Assembly: GCA_900321515.1 (NCBI GenBank)
Contig: ONWI01000063.1
Coordinates: forward strand, 1-9,002
Source: an uncultured Eubacteriales bacterium
Lineage (GTDB): Bacteria; Bacillota; Clostridia; Oscillospirales; Acutalibacteraceae
Reading direction: 5' to 3'
Length of the DNA stretch: 9,002 nt
Part shown: piece by piece, positions 1 to 7,091 of the stretch
How positions within the stretch are numbered: position 1 is the stretch's first letter
Layout: each line of letters begins with the position of its first letter
Position numbers and translations under genes: made by a program
The notes under the pieces: generated by a model
What the model was told of the DNA's origin: nothing
Databases searched by the model: none
What the model saw: only the letters and a program-made list of their open reading frames with translations

Positions 1-4
1 AGAC

Positions 5-1972
5 ATGGCTGTAATGAAAATGAAGCTCCTGAGCATTATCGGGAGCATTGATCAGCTCGATGCCGTTCTTGACACCTGCTGTTCCTCAGAAAATTTTCAC
101 TTAGATCAGGCGATGAGCTTCTTCAAGGACAAATCCGAATTTGTTTCGCTCAATGACGAAAATCCCTACACGTTCTATCTCAACAAGCTGAGCGACGCGG
201 TAAAGCTGGCGAGGCTGGATGCCGCTCCGGTAGAGGACTCCGACCTGCTGCTCAATTGGGACGAAATAAAGGATTATGTTGAGAACACATCGTCAAAGCT
301 TGCTGCATATCAGGAGGAAAAATTCAGCCTGACCCAGGAAATTGAAAACATCACTCATTCCATGGAGCAGTTCAAGCACTTTCAGGGATTCGACATGAAG
401 CTCGACGAGATATTCAAGTGCGAATTCATCAAGGTACGTTTCGGCAGACTTCCCAAAGAGAGCTTTGAAAAGCTCAGTCTCTACAGCGACAATCCCTACA
501 TCGTCACTTTCCCCTGCACAAGCGACGACAAGTATGTATGGGGCGTTTACATGGCACCAATCGACAATATTCACGAAGTGGACAGAATATTCCAGAGCCT
601 TTACTGGGAGCGTCTGAAGATTCCGGACGCTGTAGGCACTCCGGAGGAAGCTTACAACACCCTTGCCGAACAGCTCAAGGGGCTGAACGAGCGGCTTGCC
701 GACGTCAGGAAAAAGATGGACGACTTCTGGGGCGAGGAAGAGGTGCGCTGCTGCAAGGTGCTCAGCTACCTCGAACGCCACAAGAACAATTTTGACTTGC
801 GGCGCTATACTGCCAAATATCAGCACAGCAGGATATTCTTCCTTGCGGGCTGGGTACCGGTCGAGGCTGAGAAGGATTTTACCAAGCGTCTGGAAAAGCT
901 CGGCGGAATAGAATACAAGTTTGAAAACGCCAGCGACGAGCCGTCGCAGGTACCTCCGGTAAAGCTCAAAAATGCCGGAATATTCAAGCCTTTTGAATTC
1001 TTTGTCAAGATGTACGGACTTCCGAATTATGACGAGATGGATCCGACGCCGTTTGTGGCGATAACATATTTCATTCTATTCGGCATAATGTTCGCGGATG
1101 TGGGACAGGGACTCTGCCTGTCGCTGATCACATGGCTTTTCATGTGGAAAATGAAGAAGATGGAGCTTGGCAAGTGTATAGCAATGTGCGGCATATCGTC
1201 CGCGATATTCGGGGTGCTTTTCGGCTCGGTCTTCGGCTTTGAAGAGCTGCTCAATCCCTTCTGGGGCTGGGTGCATAAAAAGACCGGCGTTCCGCTGATG
1301 GAGGGCAAGCTGCTCGACGTAAACGAACTCAGCACCGAGCTTATATACGCGGCAATCGGCATAGGCGTGGTGCTTGTGCTGGTGGCGATACTGCTCAATA
1401 TCTACACCAAATTCAAGCAGCATAAATACGGCAACGCGCTGTTCAGTCAGAACGGCGTTGCGGGCTTCCTCTTTTACGGAGGCACGATATTCGGCATTCT
1501 CGGGCAGATGTTCCTTAATATCCCGCTGCTGACCCCGGCATATGTCATATGCCTGATAGTCATTCCGGCGGTGCTGATATTCATCAATGAGCCGCTGAGC
1601 GAGCTTATTGAGGGCAAGGAGGACTGGTTCCCCGAGAGCATAGGCGACTTCCTGATGCAGAACATCTTTGAAATGCTTGAAGTCGTGCTTTCCTACGTTT
1701 CCAATACGGTCAGCTTCCTGAGAGTCGGCGCTTTCATTCTGGTGCATGCCGGCATGATGACGGTGGTATTCACCCTTGCGGGGATGATGAGCGGTTTCGG
1801 CTATTGGGTCACGGTGATTCTGGGCAACATAATCATCATGGCGCTCGAAGGACTTCTGGTAGGCATTCAGGCCTTGCGTCTGGAATTTTACGAGATGTTC
1901 AGCCGTTTCTTCACCGGCGAAGGCAGGCCTTTTAAATCCGCTTCCACCATGGCGGAGGAACTCAAGAAATAA
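5..1972 (+). CDS. ntpI: V-type ATP synthase subunit I (membrane stator, a-type subunit)
   Basis: This 655-aa protein has the usual length for bacterial V/A-ATPase subunit I, the stator that forms the ion half-channels against the c-ring. The first ~340 residues are soluble and charged, with heptad-like helices (about 90-125 and 215-245) expected to form the cytosolic arm that binds the peripheral stalks. About eight hydrophobic segments follow, roughly at residues 350-370, 373-386, 391-417, 446-467, 484-506, 513-531, 570-592 and 600-624. Two family-diagnostic arginines are visible: R573 in FLRVGAFILVHAG, matching the essential Arg of a-subunits that faces the c-ring carboxylate, and R625 in QALRLEFYEMFSRFF, matching the second conserved Arg of the last helix. 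The ATG at 5 is used; another in-frame ATG lies at 14, and too little upstream sequence is present to see the Shine-Dalgarno. It is the first visible gene of the operon, and upstream genes are probably cut off by the window edge. Confidence 0.96.
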   Translation: MAVMKMKLLSIIGSIDQLDAVLDTCCSSENFHLDQAMSFFKDKSEFVSLNDENPYTFYLNKLSDAVKLARLDAAPVEDSDLLLNWDEIKDYVENTSSKLAAYQEEKFSLTQEIENITHSMEQFKHFQGFDMKLDEIFKCEFIKVRFGRLPKESFEKLSLYSDNPYIVTFPCTSDDKYVWGVYMAPIDNIHEVDRIFQSLYWERLKIPDAVGTPEEAYNTLAEQLKGLNERLADVRKKMDDFWGEEEVRCCKVLSYLERHKNNFDLRRYTAKYQHSRIFFLAGWVPVEAEKDFTKRLEKLGGIEYKFENASDEPSQVPPVKLKNAGIFKPFEFFVKMYGLPNYDEMDPTPFVAITYFILFGIMFADVGQGLCLSLITWLFMWKMKKMELGKCIAMCGISSAIFGVLFGSVFGFEELLNPFWGWVHKKTGVPLMEGKLLDVNELSTELIYAAIGIGVVLVLVAILLNIYTKFKQHKYGNALFSQNGVAGFLFYGGTIFGILGQMFLNIPLLTPAYVICLIVIPAVLIFINEPLSELIEGKEDWFPESIGDFLMQNIFEMLEVVLSYVSNTVSFLRVGAFILVHAGMMTVVFTLAGMMSGFGYWVTVILGNIIIMALEGLLVGIQALRLEFYEMFSRFFTGEGRPFKSASTMAEELKK

Positions 1973-1974
1973 TT

Positions 1975-1995
1975 AGTGAATAGAGAACAGTGAAT
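1975..1995. repeat. Degenerate heptamer tandem repeat (3 copies)
   Basis: Three consecutive 7-mers, AGTGAAT, AGAGAAC and AGTGAAT, begin two bases after the ntpI stop codon. The outer copies are identical and the middle one differs at two positions. It is a short simple-sequence repeat in the I-K spacer. No function can be read from the sequence. Confidence 0.6.
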
Positions 1996-2026
1996 CATTT
2001 GGGAGCGCTTCGGGCTGAATTCTATA

Positions 2027-2070
2027 CGCTTGCGTTCGCTTGCGTTCGCTTGCGTTCGCTTGCGTTCGCT
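2027..2070. repeat. 10-bp tandem repeat, TGCGTTCGCT x 4.4
   Basis: Four perfect head-to-tail copies of TGCGTTCGCT (2031-2040, 2041-2050, 2051-2060, 2061-2070) are preceded by a partial copy, CGCT, at 2027-2030. CGCT also follows at 2071-2074. The array sits in the 144-bp spacer between ntpI and ntpK and ends 33 nt before the ntpK Shine-Dalgarno. The lack of any mismatch implies recent expansion or active slippage. The unit is one DNA helical turn and is not a multiple of three; the array is not within the preferred ntpK reading frame. Confidence 0.92.
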
Positions 2071-2103
2071 CGCTTTACCATATTCAATCAATCATCAATT
2101 AAT

Positions 2104-2108
2104 GGAGG
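2104..2108 (+). promoter_or_regulatory. Ribosome binding site of ntpK
   Basis: GGAGG lies 8 nt before the ATG at 2117, behind an A/T-rich unstructured stretch (2080-2103). This decides the start: the in-frame ATG at 2102 overlaps the site, and in-frame extensions further upstream would translate the tandem repeat. The strong site fits the need for many copies of the c-ring subunit. Confidence 0.85.
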
Positions 2109-2116
2109 ATTTCAAA

Positions 2117-2605
2117 ATGAACGTACTTATCTATGCAATTCCGGTTATCGCAGTATTCGCAGCGGCATACGCCGCGGTAAGATTCTTTAAGCAGAACGGC
2201 AGCGGCGCAAAGGCGCTCAAGGTGAATTTCGCGGTGGTTGCGCTTGTCTTTGCGGTCTGCATGTTCGGAGCAATGACGGCAATGGCTTCGGGCGAGGATA
2301 CAGCGGAAGCTCCCAAAACTACTGCCGCCGAAACAACCGAAGCGGCAGCCGACGAAACCGCAGCTTCCCCGGCAGCGGAGAATACCGGTTTGGCACTCGG
2401 TCTCGGACTGCTTGCAGCGGCTCTTTCGACCAGCATCAGCGGCATCGGCGGCGGTATTGCCGTTGCATCGGCAGCCCCGGCAGCTATCGGAGCTACCAGC
2501 GAGGATCCCAAGGCGTTCGGTAAAGCGCTTATCTTCGTTGCTCTGGGCGAATCCATCGCTCTGTACGGTCTGGTTATTGCTATCATGATACTCAACAAGA
2601 TCTGA
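2117..2605 (+). CDS. ntpK: V-type ATP synthase subunit K (c-ring proteolipid)
   Basis: This 162-aa hydrophobic protein is the rotor-ring proteolipid. Residues ~3-24 and ~37-57 form a hydrophobic hairpin with a basic loop (KQNGSGAKALK). A low-complexity Ala/Thr/Glu linker follows at ~58-90. Residues ~91-162 form a c-type hairpin with a Gly-rich first helix (SGIGGGIAVASAA), a polar loop (SEDPKAFGK) and a last helix carrying the ion-binding carboxylate E145 in ALGESIALYG. The E. hirae protein has two c-like hairpins and one Glu; here the first hairpin has diverged beyond ready recognition, a form I recall from clostridial V-ATPases. An A-M-A motif at 55-57 after helix 2 resembles a signal-peptidase site. 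The ring Gln expected in GIAQG of Na+-binding NtpK reads Gly here (GIGGG), so ion specificity is uncertain. The gene is second in the visible operon, 144 bp after ntpI and 24 bp before subunit F. Confidence 0.93.
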   Translation: MNVLIYAIPVIAVFAAAYAAVRFFKQNGSGAKALKVNFAVVALVFAVCMFGAMTAMASGEDTAEAPKTTAAETTEAAADETAASPAAENTGLALGLGLLAAALSTSISGIGGGIAVASAAPAAIGATSEDPKAFGKALIFVALGESIALYGLVIAIMILNKI

Positions 2606-2629
2606 CCTACTGAAAGGACTGAGTTTCCT

Positions 2630-2938
2630 TTGAAATTTTATCTGATAAGCGACAATATTGACACTGCCACGGGTTTGCGGCTTGCGGGGATAGAGGGCAC
2701 CGTTGTGCACGAGGACTGGGAGGTTGAACACGCGCTGAGAAGCGCGATGGCTGACGAGTCGGTTGGAATTATCCTGATGACCGAGCGGCTGGTTTCGCTC
2801 TGTCCTGATCTTGTCTATGACCTGAAGCTCACGGTGTCGCGTCCGCTGATAGTGGAGATACCCGACCGCCACGGCAACGGCCGCGCTAAGGACTCCATCT
2901 CTCGCTATGTGCGCGAGGCCATCGGCGTGAAAATATGA
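2630..2938 (+). CDS. ntpG: V-type ATP synthase subunit F (central stalk)
   Basis: This 102-aa protein matches the size and sequence style of V/A-ATPase subunit F (called NtpG in Enterococcus), a small Rossmann-like protein that binds subunit D in the rotating central shaft. The opening MKFYLISDNIDTATGLRLAG is the characteristic first strand and helix, and LIVEIPDRHG at ~83-92 is the conserved segment before the C-terminal helix. The start is TTG at 2630, with AAAGGA at 2613-2618 as a somewhat distant Shine-Dalgarno (11 nt). No better ATG exists, and the family N-terminus begins exactly here. It lies 24 bp after ntpK and 60 bp before subunit E. In the clostridial operons I recall, C stands between E and F; here F precedes E and no C is present. 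Confidence 0.93.
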   Translation: MKFYLISDNIDTATGLRLAGIEGTVVHEDWEVEHALRSAMADESVGIILMTERLVSLCPDLVYDLKLTVSRPLIVEIPDRHGNGRAKDSISRYVREAIGVKI

Positions 2939-2998
2939 TTTTACTCAGTGATGAATTTATTCCATTACCCTACACGCTAAAAGGGGTGTAACCGAAAA

Positions 2999-3610
2999 AT
3001 GTTGACACAGGAAGAAAAGCTCAGCAAATTCATGCTGGCTATCAACGAATACGCGCAGGAGCAGCACGATAAGATCATGCGCGAGGTGGAGGCGCAGAAT
3101 GCCATCGAGCTTGAAAAAGCCGAAAGGGAATTCCGCGAGGAATCCTATAAAACCATTCAGCGGCGGACGGGCGAAGTCCGCAGCATGATCAGCCGCGAGC
3201 TTGCCGAGAAGGAGAGCGCGGGGAAAAAGAACCTTTTGGCGCGCAGGAACGCGATTGAGAAAGAGGTCTTTGAACGCGCTGCTGCCAGGCTGGAAGAATT
3301 TACCAAGACCGACGCTTACAAGACATATTTGCGCAGAGCCGCCATTGAAGCCAAAAAGGCATTTATCAGGTGCGGTGAGGAGCATATGGCTTCTACGGTG
3401 ATATATATACGCGACAGGGACAAGAAATGTTCTCCGCTGATAAAGACGGCGTTCGGAGACTGCACGGTTAAAGTTGATCCGAATATTGTTTTGGGCGGGC
3501 TGCGTGCTGAAAATGCCGAGATAGGCAGGGTGCTTGACGTGACGCTGGACGTGACGCTGGAGCAGCAGCACGAGTGGTTTGCGGAAAATTCGGGTCTGAC
3601 AATAGCATAA
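2999..3610 (+). CDS. ntpE: V-type ATP synthase subunit E (peripheral stalk)
   Basis: The 203-aa product has the length and organisation of subunit E, the peripheral-stalk protein that pairs with subunit G/H and ties the A/B head to subunit I. Residues ~1-105 are a long charged helix rich in Glu, Lys, Arg and Ala (for example EKAEREFREESYKTIQRR), expected to form a right-handed coiled coil with its partner. The C-terminal ~95 residues are the globular head-binding domain, with the family GG element (VLGGLRAENAEIGRVLDVTLD). AGGGGTG at 2982-2988 lies 10 nt before the ATG. A perfect 12-bp tandem duplication (GACGTGACGCTG at 3536-3547 and 3548-3559) gives LDVTLDVT. Its stalk partner is not visible and may be upstream of the window. 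Confidence 0.93.
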   Translation: MLTQEEKLSKFMLAINEYAQEQHDKIMREVEAQNAIELEKAEREFREESYKTIQRRTGEVRSMISRELAEKESAGKKNLLARRNAIEKEVFERAAARLEEFTKTDAYKTYLRRAAIEAKKAFIRCGEEHMASTVIYIRDRDKKCSPLIKTAFGDCTVKVDPNIVLGGLRAENAEIGRVLDVTLDVTLEQQHEWFAENSGLTIA

Positions 3611-3619
3611 ATTTTTTTT

Positions 3620-3628
3620 GGAGGTGAT
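3620..3628 (+). promoter_or_regulatory. Ribosome binding site of ntpA
   Basis: GGAGGTGAT is a full-length match to the anti-Shine-Dalgarno of 16S rRNA, 6 nt before the ATG at 3635. An ATG at 3627 overlapping the site is out of frame. The run of eight T (3612-3619) just before it has no GC-rich stem upstream and is not a terminator. Confidence 0.85.
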
Positions 3629-3634
3629 GCCCTT

Positions 3635-5398
3635 ATGGAGAAGACCTATAAAATATATGGCATCAACGGCCCAGTGGTTACCATTAAGGGTAAGACCGAT
3701 CTGACAATGATGGAAATGGTGTATGTCGGCGAGCAGCGCCTTGCGGGCGAGGTCATCGGCATTTCCAGCGAATATACGACAATCCAGGTCTACGAGGAAA
3801 CAACCGGACTTATGACCGAGGCTCCGGTATATTCCACCGGAGGTCTGCTTTCCGCGACCCTCGGCCCCGGCATACTCGACAATATATTCGACGGTATCGA
3901 GCGCCCGCTTAAGGAGATAGAAAAGCACTCCGGCAGCGCTTTCATCGACCGCGGCGCGAGCGTGCCTTCGCTTGACACCGAACGCGAATGGGATGTGACC
4001 GTCCGCGTAAAGCCCGGCGACAGGCTGGAGGGCGGCATGATCTACGCCACCTGTCCCGAAACCACCATCATAGAACACCGCTGTCTGGTGCGTCCCGACC
4101 TTTCGGGCGTGGTGGAGAGCGTTGCGCCTGACGGCAAGTACAGGATCAACGACGTCATTGTGACCATTAAGGACGATGACAACAAAATACACGAACTGAC
4201 TCTCTGCCAGAAATGGCCTATCCGTCACCCCCGTCCCATTAATGAACGTCTTTACGCCAATATCCCCCTGATTACAGGACAGCGTGTCATCGACGCGCTT
4301 TTCCCGATTGCCAAGGGCGGCACGGCTGCCATTCCGGGAGGATTCGGCACTGGCAAGACCATGACTCAGCATCAGCTTGCCAAGTGGTGTGACGCGGATA
4401 TCATCGTCTACGTCGGCTGCGGCGAACGCGGCAACGAAATGAGCCAGGTTCTGGAGGAATTCTCATCCCTGATCGACCCGAAATCCAACCGTCCCATGAC
4501 TGACAGAACATGCCTTATTGCCAACACCTCCAATATGCCGGTGGCGGCGCGTGAGGCTTCCATATATACCGGGATAACCCTTGCGGAATACTACCGCGAC
4601 ATGGGCTATCATGTGGCCATCATGGCAGATTCCACCTCACGATGGGCGGAAGCTCTGCGCGAGATCAGCGGCCGTCTGGAAGAAATGCCCGCCGAGGAGG
4701 GATTCCCGGCATACCTGCCCTCACGGCTTTCGGAATTCTACGAACGCGCGGGATTGGTGGAATCGCTCTGCGGAAAGCGCGGTTCTGTCACAATTATCGG
4801 CGCTGTTTCTCCTCAGGGCTCAGACTTTTCCGAGCCTGTCACACAGAACACCAAGCGCTTCACAAGGTGCTTCTGGGCGCTGGATAAATCCCTTGCATAC
4901 GCGAGACATTACCCGGCAATCAACTGGCTGGACAGCTATAGCGAATACGCCGGCGATCTGGAAAAATGGTATTGCGACAATGTAGGCGAGGACTTCATGA
5001 AGTGCCGCGAACGCTTTGCCGCGCTGCTTCAGGAGGAAGCAAGCCTCATGGAAATTGTCAAGCTGATAGGTTCCGACGTGCTGCCGGACGATCAGAAGCT
5101 GATCATTGAGATTACCAAAGCCATCCGTGTTGGATTTTTGCAGCAGAATGCCTTCCATAAGGACGACACATATGTGCCGTTATCAAAGCAGCTCAAGATG
5201 ATGCGCGCGACGCTTCACCTATATGATGTGGCGGCTTACGCGGTTGCGCAGGGTGTACCGCTCTCAAAGATAACCGACAGCGGACTTTTTGACAAGATAG
5301 TCCGCATAAAATACGATGTTCCCAACGACAGGGAAGAGCTGCTCGACGGTTACACCAAGGAAATCGACGACGTGATCAACACCTTCACAATCTCATAA
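3635..5398 (+). CDS. ntpA: V-type ATP synthase subunit A (catalytic)
   Basis: The 587-aa product has the usual length for the catalytic A subunit, which hydrolyses or makes ATP in the A3B3 head. An N-terminal beta-barrel (about 1-75) precedes the A-specific insertion (about 110-200, including FIDRGASVPSLDTEREWD and GMIYATCPETTIIEHR) that separates V/A-type A from F-type beta. The Walker A loop is GGFGTGKT at 235-242 with K241; the position after the first Gly, more often Pro in this family, is Gly. The catalytic Glu is E264 in GCGERGNE. Walker B is VAIMAD, ending at D332 and followed by STSRWAEALREISGRLEE, a signature of the family. A helical C-terminal domain follows. All expected active-site elements are present. 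The gene lies 24 bp after E and 19 bp before B, clearly co-transcribed. Confidence 0.98.
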   Translation: MEKTYKIYGINGPVVTIKGKTDLTMMEMVYVGEQRLAGEVIGISSEYTTIQVYEETTGLMTEAPVYSTGGLLSATLGPGILDNIFDGIERPLKEIEKHSGSAFIDRGASVPSLDTEREWDVTVRVKPGDRLEGGMIYATCPETTIIEHRCLVRPDLSGVVESVAPDGKYRINDVIVTIKDDDNKIHELTLCQKWPIRHPRPINERLYANIPLITGQRVIDALFPIAKGGTAAIPGGFGTGKTMTQHQLAKWCDADIIVYVGCGERGNEMSQVLEEFSSLIDPKSNRPMTDRTCLIANTSNMPVAAREASIYTGITLAEYYRDMGYHVAIMADSTSRWAEALREISGRLEEMPAEEGFPAYLPSRLSEFYERAGLVESLCGKRGSVTIIGAVSPQGSDFSEPVTQNTKRFTRCFWALDKSLAYARHYPAINWLDSYSEYAGDLEKWYCDNVGEDFMKCRERFAALLQEEASLMEIVKLIGSDVLPDDQKLIIEITKAIRVGFLQQNAFHKDDTYVPLSKQLKMMRATLHLYDVAAYAVAQGVPLSKITDSGLFDKIVRIKYDVPNDREELLDGYTKEIDDVINTFTIS

Positions 5399-5417
5399 GA
5401 GGAAGGGAAGTAATAGA

Positions 5418-6803
5418 ATGATTTTTGAATATATCGGAGTCAAGGAGATCAACGGCTCGCTGATCGTGCTCGACGACGTGGATTGCCCTTCGTATGAGGA
5501 GATAGTCGAGATACGCCTTGACAACGGCACCGTGCGCCACGGCAGAATTGTCACCATCGAAGGCGGCAGGGCAGTGATTCAGGTTTTTGAAGGCACCAGA
5601 GGCATTTCCCTCAACAACACCCGCACGCGCCTGAAGGGCAGACCCATGGAGCTGGACCTTTCGCCCGAGATACAGGGAAGAATATTCAGCGGCGTCGGTA
5701 CGCCTATCGACGGACTTGGCAGAATATACCCCGAAAAGCGCATGAACGTAAACGGCACTCCGATAAATCCCGTGTCGAGAGTGTATCCCCAGAACTACAT
5801 CTGCACCGGAATATCCTCCATCGACACGCTGGTTACCCTTATCAGAGGACAGAAACTGCCGATTTTCAGCGGCTCCGGCATGAAGCACAACGAGCTTGCC
5901 GCACAGATTGTGCGTCAGGCAAAGATTGCCAATGACGAGGACGCTAAGTTCTGTATCGTCTTTGCCGCAATGGGTGTCAAGAATGACGTTGCCGACTACT
6001 TCCGCCGTTCGTTTGAGGAATCGGGCGTTCTTCAGCGCGTTACGATGTTCCTCAACCTCGCCAACGATCCGATCATCGAGAGAATACTTACTCCGAGATG
6101 CGCGCTGACGGCTGCGGAATACCTTGCGTTTGAGCATGACATGCATGTGCTTGTTATCATGACCGACATGACGTCCTATGCCGAGGCGTGCCGCGAATTT
6201 TCCTCATCAAAGGGCGAGATACCCGGCAGAAAGGGCTATCCGGGCTATCTGTATTCCGATCTTGCCTCGCTCTATGAACGCGCCGGAATGATTAAGGGTC
6301 ACAAAGGCTCGGTCACTCAGATACCGATACTCACCATGCCCAACGACGACATCACACATCCGGTGCCGGACCTGACGGGTTACATCACCGAGGGGCAGAT
6401 AGTTCTTGATCGCGCTCTGGACGGTTCGGGCATATATCCGCCGGTGTCGATACTGCCGTCCCTTTCCCGACTTATGAAGGACGGCATAGGCGAAGGCTTT
6501 ACCCGCGCGGATCATGCGGCGCTTTCCAATCAGCTTTTCGCGTCATACGCGAAGGTGCAGGACGCGCGTTCCCTTGCCTCGGTCATAGGCGAAGAAGAGC
6601 TTTCGGACAGCGACAAGAAGCTGCTGGAATTCGGCAAGAAGTTTGAAAACACATTCATCAGACAGAGCGAGAACGAATCCCGTTCGATGGAGCAGAGTCT
6701 CACAATAGGCTGGGAGCTGCTTTCTGAACTGCCGAGGGAAGAGCTTGACCGCGTGGATAACGAAACGCTGGAAAAGTTCTATCACGCGCCGGAGAGCAAA
6801 TGA
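5418..6803 (+). CDS. ntpB: V-type ATP synthase subunit B (non-catalytic nucleotide-binding)
   Basis: The 461-aa product is the B subunit, alternating with A in the head. At the Walker A position it has SGSGMKHNELAAQI (from S151) instead of a GKT loop, which is normal for B and explains its lack of catalysis. SLSRLMKDGIGEG carries R351, the arginine finger that reaches the A active site. Other family blocks are GRIFSGVGTPIDG (~93-105), LVIMTDMTSYAEACRE and RKGYPGYLYSDLASLYERAG. AAGGGAAG at about 5403-5410 serves as the Shine-Dalgarno for the ATG at 5418, 19 bp after ntpA. The TGA stop (6801-6803) lies inside an 11-bp direct repeat that flanks the element immediately downstream. The coding sequence is intact, and the insertion regenerated the stop codon. 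Confidence 0.97.
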   Translation: MIFEYIGVKEINGSLIVLDDVDCPSYEEIVEIRLDNGTVRHGRIVTIEGGRAVIQVFEGTRGISLNNTRTRLKGRPMELDLSPEIQGRIFSGVGTPIDGLGRIYPEKRMNVNGTPINPVSRVYPQNYICTGISSIDTLVTLIRGQKLPIFSGSGMKHNELAAQIVRQAKIANDEDAKFCIVFAAMGVKNDVADYFRRSFEESGVLQRVTMFLNLANDPIIERILTPRCALTAAEYLAFEHDMHVLVIMTDMTSYAEACREFSSSKGEIPGRKGYPGYLYSDLASLYERAGMIKGHKGSVTQIPILTMPNDDITHPVPDLTGYITEGQIVLDRALDGSGIYPPVSILPSLSRLMKDGIGEGFTRADHAALSNQLFASYAKVQDARSLASVIGEEELSDSDKKLLEFGKKFENTFIRQSENESRSMEQSLTIGWELLSELPREELDRVDNETLEKFYHAPESK

Positions 6804-6808
6804 AACGT
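6798..6808. repeat. Left copy of 11-bp direct repeat (putative target-site duplication)
   Basis: AAATGAAACGT is identical to 7107-7117. It ends exactly where the terminal inverted repeat of the element begins, and it contains the last codon and stop of ntpB. Confidence 0.85.
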
Positions 6809-6823
6809 TAGGCGATTGTAAAA
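6809..6823 (+). repeat. Left terminal inverted repeat
   Basis: TAGGCGATTGTAAAA pairs with 7092-7106 in inverted orientation with one mismatch, at position 4 from the end. Confidence 0.85.
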
Positions 6824-6867
6824 GTAAAAAAGAAAAAAAGGAAAGCGCGCAGCGCCAATAATGGGGT

Positions 6868-6888
6868 GCAGGGGGCAAGGCTCCCTGC
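6868..6888 (+). repeat. Element hairpin 1
   Basis: The left arm 6868-6876 (GCAGGGGGC) pairs with 6880-6888 (GCTCCCTGC) around an AAG loop. The stem is 9 bp with one G-U pair. It is not followed by a T-tract on this strand. Confidence 0.75.
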
Positions 6889-6901
6889 CAGGGGTCCTGG
6901 G

Positions 6902-6931
6902 GCAGCGCCACCGGCGGGGCGGTGGCGCTGC
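6902..6931 (+). repeat. Element hairpin 2 (12-bp perfect stem)
   Basis: GCAGCGCCACCG (6902-6913) pairs perfectly with CGGTGGCGCTGC (6920-6931) around a 6-nt loop, GCGGGG. It is a very stable, GC-rich hairpin in the B-D spacer. A competing partner exists: GCGCAGCGCC at 6847-6856 can pair with 6924-6933 instead. Confidence 0.85.
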
Positions 6932-6939
6932 GCCCCCAA

Positions 6940-6956
6940 GCTCGGCGGAGCCGAGC
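6940..6956 (+). repeat. Element hairpin 3
   Basis: GCTCGGC (6940-6946) and GCCGAGC (6950-6956) form a perfect 7-bp stem with a GGA loop. Outside the three hairpins, GGTGC (6865-6869) and GCACC (6966-6970) could close a larger branched structure, although this competes with the foot of hairpin 1. Confidence 0.8.
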
Positions 6957-7091
6957 AAGCGAGACGCACCGAAAATAAAGAGTGGTTAGGCGAATACCGA
7001 AATCGAAAAATCCAAATCCGCCCTTCCCACGGATGGAGAAAAAGGCTCCGGCTTAAAATGCGCAAGCCCCGTATTATCGCCTTTTTTCATA

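Noticed and set aside
2030..2116. An N-terminal extension of subunit K starting at an upstream TTG or the ATG at 2102
   Set aside because: The extension would translate the 10-bp repeat and the Shine-Dalgarno itself. GGAGG is ideally placed for ATG 2117, and the family protein begins there.
3612..3619. Run of eight T after the subunit E stop as a terminator
   Set aside because: No GC-rich stem precedes it, and the strong ntpA ribosome binding site follows at once. It is an AT-rich leader within the operon.
2957..4372. A 471-codon open frame on the - strand, antisense to subunits E and A
   Set aside because: It lies wholly opposite two certain genes. Its translation is rich in His, Arg and Phe with no recognisable domain, as expected from the complement of codon-biased genes, and no start signal stands out.
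5868..5891. Loss of the Walker A motif in subunit B as a damaged active site
   Set aside because: B subunits of V/A-ATPases normally lack GKT here and read S-x-S-G-x-x-H-N-E, so this is standard.
6845..6970. Structured RNA or riboswitch in the B-D spacer
   Set aside because: The hairpins sit inside an element with TIRs and target duplication, no conserved riboswitch core was recognised, and the mobile-element explanation is sufficient.
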